Shown: positions 9,823 through 19,232 of the stretch, piece by piece
Numbering within the stretch: position 1 is the stretch's first letter
Layout: each line of letters begins with the position of its first letter
From: Plantago elongata
Lineage: Eukaryota > Streptophyta > Magnoliopsida > Lamiales > Plantaginaceae
DNA: 24,804 nt
Direction of reading: 5' to 3'
Assembly: GCA_036897095.1 (NCBI GenBank)
Contig: JAYMSP010002347.1
Location: 1 to 24,804 of the forward strand
The notes under the pieces: generated by a model
What the model was told of the DNA's origin: nothing
The model's input: only the letters and a program-made list of their open reading frames with translations
Database searches by the model: none
Made by a program: the position numbers and the translations under genes

Positions 9823-10244
9823 AGTTGACTTGAGCTCTTACTATTACGGAACATAAACCGCCCCATTTACAAATATTGAACTGCAACAGTTGGTCTTCCT
9901 TGTCGTAGATCATTAGAATGTAATTCTTCTACTCGGACCTTATGTCGGGTCCTGAGGTAGTATTCTTGCCTGAACCTGTTATAAATCTCAGGCCATAATT
10001 TTAATTATCTTGGGCTCTCTGTTTCAGAATTTCTTAAAATGTGTAAAACAGTAAAATTAACCCATCTGAACAGTAGGTGGTGCCTTTGTATTCATATAAA
10101 TAAATGTATACATGAGATACAATTCAGCTTTACATGTTAAATGCAGCTAGTAAATATCCCAACAACTACTATTCAACATCAGTAAGTCCCAATGATGGAT
10201 GTACCTAGTTGTTTGGCAGAGTTATCTGTTGGGTTGACTGATGC
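9823..10244. other. PGLP2 3' region and spacer
   Basis: There is no further coding sequence. The PGLP2 3' UTR must lie here. ATATAAATAAATG near 10096 is an AATAAA-like polyadenylation candidate. A W-box core (TTGAC) at 10235-10239 lies just before the TATA box of the next gene. Confidence 0.5.
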
Positions 10245-10256
10245 TTTATAAATAAA
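10245..10256 (+). promoter_or_regulatory. TATA box of glycine-rich gene A
   Basis: The sequence TTTATAAATAAA stands about 57-68 bases before the ATG at 10313. That leaves a leader of about 30 bases, which fits a short secreted-protein gene. Confidence 0.6.
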
Positions 10257-10312
10257 CTTACACTCAAATTGAACGACCTTGGAATCGAACAAGAAAATAG
10301 AAACGTAACAAA

Positions 10313-10618
10313 ATGCATGGTGCTGTGAAGACTGCTTTTGTGCTTGTGATTGTTTGCCTGTTCATCACCTCTGCAGTTGCTCCACCTGGATTTGGCGGAG
10401 GTGGTGGTAGAGCAAGAGGTGGGTTCAGCAGTGGAGGTAGTTTTGGTAGCAGTGGGGGCGGATCGAGAAGCAGCAGTGGCAGCAGTGCTGGCGGAGGATC
10501 AAGAAGTGGCACTGCTGGTAGCTACGGAAGTGGTAATGGGGCCGGTTCGTCTGTGGCAACTGCACATGGAGGACATAGAAGCAGAAGCCGCAGTTCAGCC
10601 CCCTTTGCATGGGTTTAA
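10313..10618 (+). CDS. Small secreted glycine-rich protein A, tail lost by frameshift
   Basis: This 101-aa intronless gene starts MHGAVKTAFVLVIVCLFITS and continues AVAPPG. It has a signal peptide, probably cleaved after AVA (residue about 23), then a Gly/Ser/Arg-rich body with GGG, SSGG and GGGSRS runs, and a basic end (HRSRSRSSAPFAWV). The frame stops at TAA 10616-10618. One base over, immediately after the Trp codon, the sequence continues NLIVPWLVYVHLIGAIKKLS to a stop at 10679. This is the same tail that paralogue D has in frame after FVW and that pseudogene B retains. So an extra base near 10611-10616 removed a hydrophobic C-terminus. It is probably a cell-wall or apoplastic protein. 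The function is unknown, and glycine-rich composition alone is a weak guide. Confidence 0.75.
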   Translation: MHGAVKTAFVLVIVCLFITSAVAPPGFGGGGGRARGGFSSGGSFGSSGGGSRSSSGSSAGGGSRSGTAGSYGSGNGAGSSVATAHGGHRSRSRSSAPFAWV

Positions 10619-10679
10619 TTTGATTGTGCCATGGTTGGTTTATGTTCATCTCATTGGAGCTATTAAGAAGCTCAGTTAA

Positions 10680-12186
10680 TTTAGGCAGACTGGATTAGTC
10701 CTCCTACTTTAAACAATCTAGATTTTTATCTAAGTAGAGAGAGTTGTGTCTTGTGTGCTTTCCTTTTGTGTTAGATGTGTCGTTCTCTTTTTATGTATTT
10801 TGTGATTTGTTGGAGTAATCTGTGTTTTATGATAAAGTGGTTATGCCAGTGTCTAGTTTTTGGTTTGCATGATCCCCTTAATTTATCTGAGCTTAGAAAG
10901 GATTCATACAAGTTGAAAGCATCAAAGTGAAGGGAACTCAAAGGTTTATTTGACGTCGGGTCATCTTCCGGTATACCCAGTACTTATAAAAAATGTGTGA
11001 TCTGTGTACCAAATCTTGTTGGTTCACACTTACTGTGAGTGAGGCCCAATAATATTCATTAATATTTATGAATGAACACCAACCCAACCACTAAACCTTC
11101 TAAATAAATAATTAATTTTCTCTCATACATATACCCAATCTTCCAATCAGTCCAATAAAATTATAATTTATCCATGATCCCAATCAATACAACCTATTCA
11201 ATAAAATATTATTAATCATTTTCATTATTATTATAAAATAAATATATAGATAATTAAATTTAATAATCATATATAATATAATAAAACTTAACTTAGATAA
11301 AAAAAATTAAAATATATGATGATATAACAATTTAAGACTACATCACTGAAATTACATTGGAGAAAATTGAATATAATTTATGTTTGAGACGTGAAGTAGT
11401 TGAGAGTATGATGTTTCAGATCAATGTGTAAAATTGTGGTGATATTGGTGTCTATTTCAAGATTGTTTTTTTTTCTATGAATTTTAATTTTAATTGTTTT
11501 GAAAGAGAATAAAAAGTTATTAAAAGAAATTATAAAAGCTTGTGCCCCCTCTATCAATTTATTTCATCACTGGTTGCCTGATGGGCGTCAAAGTATCACT
11601 CAATATTTCTTCTAGGTTTTTTTTAGTGGGTCATTATAACATATCCAACCATCCTCAATATTTATAGACTAAGAAGTGCATCAGGGGAGATGGCGAAAAC
11701 GTAAACGTACTAGAAGTATAAAGGGAACCTTAAAATTATCCGGAAAATGTGAGTAAGCATCAGATTCAAACATCTTCATTGACCACTAAAATACAAAAAT
11801 AAAGTATAAAATTGCTAATGTCAAAGAAATGAATTTACCAATCTACTAGGAAGTGAGGTATAGTTACTTTCGAATCATAGTACTATATTTGTTTTAAAAG
11901 TATAATTAAATTATAATTTTATAAAAGAATTATTTTTTAACTCTTCTCATTCAACAATCTCATTTATACATATAAGTATATATAGCTATAAATATAATAA
12001 GAAATTATAATTCAATAATATATATAAATATTAATATTAAAAAATTCTAATTTGATTATGCTTGTACCCCTATTATATACCCTATTAATATATGCCAGAG
12101 ATAGATGCTAAACTGATCTTCAACTCAACTTGCATGTATAAGTAATAATATAGAACCATAGAAGTAGGCTAAAAGTCAACAAAAAG
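10680..12186. other. AT-rich intergenic DNA, no gene seen
   Basis: The first 200 bases are the 3' flank of gene A. From about 11080 to 12110 the composition is strongly AT, with many short A/T runs, and no conserved coding pattern was found on either strand. Nothing with clear terminal repeats could be delimited. Confidence 0.6.
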
Positions 12187-12510
12187 ATGAAGCATATAGC
12201 GAATATTCATGGTCACAATCATTTGTCTTTCTTATCACCTCCACGGTAGCTCCAGGTAGCGGAGAAGGTGGTAGCAGCGGAGGAGGAGGTGGTAGAGGTG
12301 GTGGTGAAAGTAGTGGAGGAGGAGGATCACGAGGAGGCGTTGGAGGCGGAGCAAGAGTGTAGGTGGTACCGGCTGCGATGGAGGCAATACTGGAGGTCGG
12401 CCAAGAAGTAGCAGGCTAGCAGCTGCAGCCTGTCTACCTCTTTTGAACGTACCTACTTGATCGTGCCATGCCTTGTCTACGCGATTCGTTTCATTAATTT
12501 GCAAATTTGA
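12187..12510 (+). pseudogene. Glycine-rich protein B, pseudogene of the cluster
   Basis: The pieces of a cluster paralogue are present in order but in different frames. A degenerate signal region starts at ATG 12187 (VTIICLS at about 12211). The body begins at 12234 as ITSTVAPGSGEGGSSGGGGG and runs to a TAG at 12360-12362. A shifted frame then reads VGGTGCDGGNTGGRPRSSRL. The hydrophobic tail YLIVPCLVYAIRFINLQI occupies 12454-12510 in yet another frame. At least three indels are therefore needed to join them. TVAP corresponds to AVAPPG in genes A and C, and LIVPCLVY corresponds to LIVPWLVY in A. No intact product can be made. Confidence 0.8.
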
Positions 12511-13134
12511 CTACGTAGTCATATATGAGTGATTATGTACAATTACTCAGTGTGTGCCTTTTAATTTTTATAGTGCATATGATTATATATATCGTTTGGT
12601 ATGATAGGTTCATGAGATTGATTCAACTTGTATTTATTTTGGTGGGTTGATTGTAATTATATATATAATTTTATATCCTTTTATGTATGTGTAAATTAAT
12701 CAATTAATTACTTGTAAATTATAAGTGGATATTTTTTTCCATTGTAATGTTGCGGCATGAGTATATTTTATGTTTGTGTTTATATTAATATTTAATCATT
12801 TTAAAAAGAAAAAATCATACGTGAAAAACAAATATGACATTGTACAAGGCTGATGGGGTATACGTAAATTATTTGACATAGAGTTTAAATTGAATATGCA
12901 TCAATTAAAAGGTTTGTGATTAAACAATTGGGATTTAATCTTAATTTTTTTAGGTTATTTTCTCTTTTGCTTCTTACCCTGTATCTTTAATTTTATCTCG
13001 GTGAGAAGAGTAAATTTTATGCTTTGAGGAGTTCTGTGACTACAACCCAAGTAACTAGACCACGACGATCTAGTTTTCAATATCTTGGAGAACTCGATGG
13101 TTTAAACCATTGAGATTTAATCTTAAATACCAGT
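12511..13134. other. AT-rich spacer with a perfect palindrome
   Basis: No gene is seen. GATTTAATCTTAA occurs twice, at about 12930 and 13114. A perfect 14-bp palindrome, ATGGTTTAAACCAT, lies at 13097-13110 and abuts the second copy. These may mark the edge of an insertion, but no element could be closed. Confidence 0.45.
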
Positions 13135-14940
13135 TAATATAGCAAAATGGAAGATTTTCCTAATCTATAGGAAAATCCGATTTTCACAATAAAGAACCGG
13201 TTAGTAGATTTTATATAATGACCCACTTTCTCATAAAATTCACAAAACCTAACAATCTTTCTCTCTCTAAAAAGCCCTAGAGAGAAAAACATCAAACATC
13301 TAAACCTCATTCTCTTTCTCTCCCTTACTCCCTCCGCCTGAACCGCCGCCGCCCTCCTAGTCGGAATCGTCACCGAATTCATATCCTTCGCCGGAAATTG
13401 TTGTGCTCAATGCACTAGTCAATCTCTATTTCTCTCTCCCCCTCTCTCTAGTTTCGCTGGATCTTGCCGGATTTTCACCGGATTTTCAGATCCAATTGCT
13501 AGAATGTCTAAATCAACAAGTTCATCTTGCTTTTTTTCAATTAAAATCTCTATTGAATGTGAAATTTGACCTTTCATTGTCGTTATTTGCCATTTTCACG
13601 ATATAATATTTTCAGATCTGAAATCGTACAGTGAAATTCGAATTTCACGATTTGGTGCTTTGTTATGGTTTTAAGAGCCGGTGTTAGTTATGAATCGTTG
13701 TTATAGTTTTAACAATGTGTTTAATGTTTTAGTTTATTATTGCTTTAGCGCATATGTTATAGTTTCAAAACGTATTATTGGTGTTTTAAGCAACAACGTT
13801 AGTGTTTTTAGCTTTTGTAAATACCATTTATGTTTTCAAGTATTACAAAAATGTTATCATAGTCTTAAAATACATTGTTATAGTTTTAAAATGTAATATT
13901 ATAGTTTTAAGTACCTATATTATCGAATTTTTTTTTGCTTGTATTGCATCTACGTGCTTTGTTATAGTTTTAAGATGCACGATTAACGTTTTAAGATGCA
14001 CTATTTTGATTTTAAACATTAATGTTACTATTTTAGTTTATTAAATATTTTTGCATGTTATTGTTTTTAGCACATATGTTACAATTTTAAAATCTAATAT
14101 TAGATTTTAAAATTTAATATGTTGTAGTTTTAAGCATCAATGTTGGTGTTTTAGTTTTTGTGAAATATTTAGCATTTATTTTTCTGAAAATGTTTTGTTA
14201 TAGATTTAAGTGGCACTGTTATGATTTTATTTATGAATATTATTATTTTTAACTTGTGTTGCATGTTATTGCTTTGTTATAGTTTTAAGGTGCACTTTTA
14301 AAGTCTTAAGGATCAATGTTATTGTTTTTAGCTCGTGTTGTTCCTTCTTTGTTTTTAAGCACCAATCTAATAGTTGTTATGAGAGTTGTTATATATCGTA
14401 TTAACCCAGTCAATGAAGGCTTAAAGTAGGTGTTGATGATGACATCGAGTTTGATAATTGGTCTCCCAAAGCAACAAAAGGCAGGACACAATTCACCACC
14501 AAGTTTAAAACTTTTGGATGACTTAATTTTCAATATTGTAATGATTCAATGTATCAACTATCATATTTTAGGCTTAATTAATGATGGTATTAGATCGTCA
14601 CTTAAAACTATCATATAGACCCTTAAAACATTAATTATACTATATCTTAACAGATTTATAAACAAGTTTAAAATCATAATTATCACATATAATACCGCCG
14701 TATCAAAATCATCACATTATCTCTTAAAACAGTAATAAAATACATTAAAACCGTAACTTTCGATTTTAATAACTTAAAATCAAAACATAATCTATTAAAA
14801 TCATAACAAAAAATGTGTGTTTCAGTAGTTTTTAAAAGACTCGACCGGTCAGACCGCTAAACCTTAAAACCGTAAAATTCACAAGACACACTAATTTTTC
14901 TATCTTTTGGAAAAATATTTCCTTTTCCAAGACTTTGGTT
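13135..14940. mobile_element. Probable non-autonomous DNA transposon with subterminal motif arrays
   Basis: A motif of the form TTATAGTTTTAAG (and TGTTTTAGx variants) recurs at least ten times in forward orientation between about 13695 and 14345. It then recurs in reverse (CTTAAAACxxTAAC) between about 14605 and 14880. Such inversely oriented arrays near both ends are known for several plant DNA transposons, including MULE and CACTA groups. Weakly similar hairpin-like tips are seen at 13148-13175 (GATTTTCC...GGAAAATC) and 14895-14935 (TTTTCTATC...GGAAAAATA). Bases 13250-13500 are CT-rich with a leader-like look (GCCCTAGAGAG, TCTCTCTC). No transposase coding is present. The edges are estimates. 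Confidence 0.5.
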
Positions 14941-16880
14941 AAATACTTTGAGGTTATTTTTTTTTTGTTTGAGTAGATGTACCTCTACATAGTCATGGTG
15001 GTGTGCACTTATCTCAGACGGTGAAGATAAAGATACTTGATCTAGCTAACTGCGGTATACTTTGGTGATGAGGCTTGGTTTTAGTTTTGATGGTCTCTCT
15101 TGTGTATTTTTGGTGAACACTTCAGAATTTAATTTAGAACTATAATCTTAATATGGATATTATGGTTTGGATGGTTCTTTTTCCTTTGTAATACTGTTGT
15201 GTGAGCATATCATATGCTTATGTTTATATTAATAATATTTAGTGGATTAAAAAAAAATTAAAAAGTTTGAGGCGTTAGACTCACTTAGTGCCTGTTTGAA
15301 AATCGATTAAAGTGAGCCAAGTTTTCATTTAATTTTAATCCTGAGATTAATTAAATTAAAAAAGATATTTTAAATGATCAAGTTGTAATTAAGTTTTAAC
15401 CAACCAACGTTTAACCCCACCATTCATGTAACATAATTTATAATTAATTCACATAAACTCATTAGGCTTAAGAATTAGCCAGTTAATAAAGTAATACGTA
15501 CTGCACAATGACCAATAGCCAATTCATATATATATATATGAAATCAAAATACAACACAATTGCACAAACTATTCGAAGCAACTCCCAAGTCATTAAAATT
15601 AGACTCCAAATTGAAACTTTTGTATTTGACATAAAAGTCAAAAGATATAATAGAAGCAAAACACGTAACCGCGATTATATTTCAATCAACCATGAACAAA
15701 TAATATGTGGACATAATTAAATTGAAAATTTGCAATTTAGTAATTCTACATCCCGAAAGATTGATATTTTAACAAAGAATTTTAATAGAAATTAATTGTG
15801 TCCAACTCTAGTGCTAATATAGTTTGATGTTTAAAAAAATAATCATGTTCAACTTTAGTGACGGAGGGAATTTTAATCAGTTGAGGGATTACTATATCGA
15901 TCATTACATTATATGTAGAACGAAAAATATAGTAAGGTGCTAAATATATATGATTTATTATAAGAAAGAATATTTCAACAAATATACGGGAATTTGAAAG
16001 ATTTAGAAAGAAAAATAATAGTGCAGGAAGTGAAATTGTTTATTGACTAGAAAAATTAGAGAGAAAATAAAGTTTACAATTAAAAGAGAGGATAATGGGG
16101 CATTAGGAGTTATATATGTAACTTGAGATTTTGAAGGTAGATTAAATGGCTTCTTAATTAATTACCAATGCAACACTGATACTATATGACTCAGTTAATG
16201 ATTTTGCGTAATACTACCCATATATTCTTAAAGATCCAGGCAAGGCATTTCCTTGTCTTGTCATACTCTCCCTCCGCCAGTGTTCAAACTCCAAAATGCT
16301 CCACATATTTGAATTTTTAAACTAGATAAAATATTATTACTGTAATTTTGAAATAATCTATTTTATGATAATTTAAATTTCTAGGAAAATAAATCATGCA
16401 CATTTTAAATTTGTATATTCCCAAATAATTTCTTATAAAATGTTTAGCTCTAAATTGAAGTTGTCATTTTTAAACTCAAAAGATTAATATAATTTAAATT
16501 AAGATAATTTAATTTAAAAATTAATATAATTTAAATTAAGATAATTCAATTTAAATTTTAACACGGCATCCATGGAATCTTCATTGACACGTTAGCAACG
16601 GAGAAACTTTGGGTGAGTGCAGACGTTAATTGCCCTTCTGGAGATTTGAATTGTCATGGTCATGGGTAATTTAATCTTTGAGACTTTGGCTAACATTCAC
16701 AGAACCTCACGTAGCTGGAATTAATTAATCTTGTGGGCTTGTAACAGATAGACATTAACTTGTCGAATACAAAAGCTAGATTACGACTTATATATATATA
16801 TTATCATGGATTTACACGATGATGATGATATTAATCAAGTTGATTATACTATAATAATTATATAATCCTATCTTTACTTA
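14941..16880. other. AT-rich intergenic DNA with small repeats
   Basis: No coding sequence was found. A 37-bp unit starting TTAATATAATTTAAATTAAG is tandemly duplicated at 16484-16557. Stowaway-like tips appear at about 15858-15869 (GTGACGGAGGGA) and at about 16264-16277 (TACTCTCCCTCCGC), but in orientations that do not pair into one element. TA microsatellites lie near 15526-15538 and 16789-16801. Confidence 0.55.
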
Positions 16881-16882
16881 GT

Positions 16883-16890
16883 TATATAAA
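16883..16890 (+). promoter_or_regulatory. TATA box of glycine-rich gene C
   Basis: TATATAAA lies at 16883, and a second phrase, ATTATATAAAG, lies about 13 bases later. They are about 55-75 bases before the ATG at 16958, a spacing like that in gene A. Confidence 0.55.
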
Positions 16891-16957
16891 GTTAATTATA
16901 TAAAGATGTATGACAAACAATTGAACAACCAAAGTTTCACATAGTTCACACGAGAAA

Positions 16958-17470
16958 ATGAAGGAGAAGAAAATAGTGAAGTTAGCCTTTGTCCTCGCAA
17001 TCGTTTGTATACTCCTCACGACCGCAGTTGCTCCACCCGGAGGTGGAGGCGGGGGTGGAGGCAGAAGTGGTGGAGGAAGTGTGGGTGGAGGAGGAGGTGG
17101 AGGTGGAGGCAGAGGCGGCGGAGGAAGCACAGGTGGAGGAGCAAGGGGGGGTGGTGGAGGAAGCACGGGGGGTTCACCTAGTAGAGGTGGTAGTGGGACA
17201 CCTAGTAGAGGCGGAACACCAAGCAGAGGTGGAGGTGGCGGTGGCGGTGGAGATGATGGAGGAGGCGACGATGGTGGGACGACAACACCGTCAGGGAGCG
17301 GTGGTAGTAATCATGGCAGAACGCCGGTCATCGTTGGTGGCGGAAATAATGTTGTTCAGCCTGGGCGGCCCAGAAATGGTAGCCCCTCGGTGTCAGTTCA
17401 ATGGCCTTATTTGCTTGGATCCTACTTCACGTATTCTTTGTTTCAACTCTGTAATAAATATTACTACTAG
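16958..17470 (+). CDS. Small secreted glycine-rich protein C, 170 aa
   Basis: The gene is intronless with an ATG in good context (GAAAATGAAG). The N-terminus KLAFVLAIVCILLTTAVAPP is a signal peptide almost matching gene A, including the AVAPPG junction. The body is dominated by Gly runs broken by R, S and T. A small repeat TPSRGG occurs three times around residues 70-90, followed by an acidic patch (GGGGDDGGGDDGG). The end PSVSVQWPYLLGSYFTYSLF is hydrophobic and corresponds in position to the LIVPW tail of the other members, although the match is weaker. The protein is likely secreted to the wall or held at the membrane by its tail. Identity beyond glycine-rich secreted protein is unknown. 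Confidence 0.85.
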   Translation: MKEKKIVKLAFVLAIVCILLTTAVAPPGGGGGGGGRSGGGSVGGGGGGGGGRGGGGSTGGGARGGGGGSTGGSPSRGGSGTPSRGGTPSRGGGGGGGGDDGGGDDGGTTTPSGSGGSNHGRTPVIVGGGNNVVQPGRPRNGSPSVSVQWPYLLGSYFTYSLFQLCNKYYY

Positions 17471-18009
17471 CTAGTTTTTCTTTATTTACATTAGATGCAT
17501 ATGCATGTTCTCACTGGAACATGCATATAGGGTTGATTGTGGATTCAATTGGTCGTCGGTTAGTCTATTCTATATTATTTTTAAACAGTGAACTTCATTC
17601 ATTCCATGCTTAATTAATTTGATCCGATTGAGATTATGTACGTAGAAAAAAATAAAATAATATTATATATATATATATGTGCACACACACACTGTGTAAT
17701 GTATAATACTGATTCTCATAATCTCGCAAATATAACTAAATGTTGTTGCACTAGCTAGTTTGTGTTTTATTTTATTCATCATCAGTCATCACATGATTAC
17801 CAGTGTTCATTCATATATCCATGACTCATTTCACACCTGGTCTTTGTAACAAAACACCGAAAACTACGTACTTCTATCAAACTTCACAATTGTTATTGCT
17901 AAATTTGGATATACACCTATGGAGAGTATGCAATCATTTGGATAATCAGTAAATAATCACAATATTGAACAACGAGCCGTGTGCGAAATTTCCCAAGAAT
18001 GAATGTAAG
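17471..18009. other. Spacer between genes C and D
   Basis: No gene is seen. A compound microsatellite, (TA)n followed by (CA)n, occupies 17664-17692. The direct repeat GCATATGCATG / ACATGCATAT near 17495-17528 could form a short hairpin. The leader of gene D must lie at the right edge, and no strong TATA box was found there. Confidence 0.5.
17664..17692. repeat. Compound microsatellite (TA)n-(CA)n
   Basis: Alternating TA runs for about 15 bases, followed by GTG and then six CA units. This simple sequence is likely to vary in length between individuals. Confidence 0.8.
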
Positions 18010-18480
18010 ATGCATCAGCAAGGGGTCATAAAGTTATGTTTGGGATTGTTGATTACATGCGTCCTCCTGACTAATGTGTCATGCGGACGTGGCGGTGGTA
18101 GTAGTGGTGGTGGAGGAGGCGGAGGTGGGGGCGGAGCAAGGGTCGGTGGTGGAACCTATCAGGGAGGTGGGGGCTTTCAGGGTGGTGGGGGAGCAGGACA
18201 TGGTGGAGGATTTTATACTTATCAAGGTGGTGGTGGAGCAGGGCGGAGTAGTGGTTATTATGGTGGAAGTAGCAGTAGCACAAGCAAAGCTAGCGGTAGC
18301 ACAGGCAAAGCTAGCGGTAGCGGGAGAAGTTGGACGTGGTTTCTCTTTGGCGCTGGAGGAGCTGCTGCCGCAGGTAGCCAAGGCGGTGGGAAGACATCAA
18401 AGAGCTGTAGCTCATCAACCACTTTCGTATGGGGAAATTTAATCGTCTCTTACTTGATGATCTTCATTGCTATTACGTAA
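18010..18480 (+). CDS. Small secreted glycine-rich protein D, 156 aa
   Basis: The first ATG is at 18010, giving MHQQGVIKLCLGLLITCVLL and then TNVSCGRGGG, a signal peptide probably cleaved near VSC. No in-frame ATG lies upstream; the open frame further left would need a TTG start. The body has GGG runs and the repeats TYQGGGGxQGGGGAG, then a Ser/Lys/Ala patch with duplicated SKASGST/GKASGS. The C-terminus SCSSSTTFVWGNLIVSYLMI then FIAIT is small residues followed by a hydrophobic run to the very end, as in a GPI-anchor signal. NLIVS aligns with NLIVP in the out-of-frame tail of gene A. GPI anchoring at the cell surface is inference. Confidence 0.85.
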   Translation: MHQQGVIKLCLGLLITCVLLTNVSCGRGGGSSGGGGGGGGGGARVGGGTYQGGGGFQGGGGAGHGGGFYTYQGGGGAGRSSGYYGGSSSSTSKASGSTGKASGSGRSWTWFLFGAGGAAAAGSQGGGKTSKSCSSSTTFVWGNLIVSYLMIFIAIT

Positions 18481-19232
18481 AATGATCATCGTAGACATGC
18501 TCACAAATTAGAATTTTGAGCCTAATCGAGGCAGAGTTAAGAATATATTCGCTGGGTAGAAATGACAATTTAGGAAGCGATTCTTGACTCCAATTCTGAT
18601 AAATGAAGGTATGAATTCATATATTTGTACAACACCTACATGTAATTTTGCTTATGTACATTGTGGAGGTAGACTGGTAGTATAATCTCATGTAGTTTCA
18701 CCATCATGTTTTCTTCTGTAACAATCCAACTGAATCATCATAGATGCTCACTTCGAGCCAACATATTAAAAAGAATAAAGATACAAGATCACAAAGTGCC
18801 ACAAACATAAGCACATTTAGCCTTCTTACAAACCAAGGAACTCCATAACCACTGCCATAACATTTGCCATAATCCAGACATGTAGTATAAACTTTTATCA
18901 CAAACAGATTTCGCAACAAACTAACCGTGTTCAAATAACATAACTTAATGTGCATCTAAGATGTATACAACAACAAACTAACCATGTTCAGATACAGCAA
19001 AAACCTGAAACTACAGCAAGGTATATGAAGAGAAGAAGACAAAAAAATCTAAGCAGGCTATAAAGCTACTTGATTCATCGGGCCAGCTCCTTCTTATACG
19101 CCGCGCACTGCATTTGAATAGAGCTAAAATCAATTCCACTACCTTGATGGACAACTAATTGTTTGTAGGAGTGCCTGATTATGTTAATCTTCCTAAAGAT
19201 AAATCATGTATAGTATCATCATAGTCCTAAGA
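18481..19232. other. Convergent 3' regions of gene D and the NAC gene
   Basis: Genes D (plus) and NAC (minus) converge on this 752-base stretch, so both 3' UTRs should be here. No conserved coding sequence is seen. The short direct repeat ACAAACTAACC(A/G)TGTTCA recurs at 18916 and 18973. Poly(A) signals cannot be assigned with confidence. Confidence 0.5.

Noticed and set aside
10264-10649. Proline- or valine/leucine-rich frames opposite and beside gene A
   Set aside because: Complement and off-frame readings of Gly codons give Pro, Val and Leu runs. Only the frame with the signal peptide is supported; the +1 frame is meaningful only for its last 20 codons.
13403-14044. Open frames rich in V, I, F, Y
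   Set aside because: They follow the repeated TTATAGTTTTAAG motif and have no family features.
13630-14880. CRISPR-like regular repeats
   Set aside because: Motif spacing is irregular, the motifs are degenerate and invert half-way, and the genome is a plant's.
15855-16280. One complete Stowaway MITE between the two CTCCCTCCG-like tips
   Set aside because: The tips point away from each other, so they would belong to two different elements, neither of which could be completed.
17965-18009. Longer start for glycine-rich gene D
   Set aside because: The upstream start would be TTG, which plants do not normally use; the ATG at 18010 leads directly into the signal peptide.
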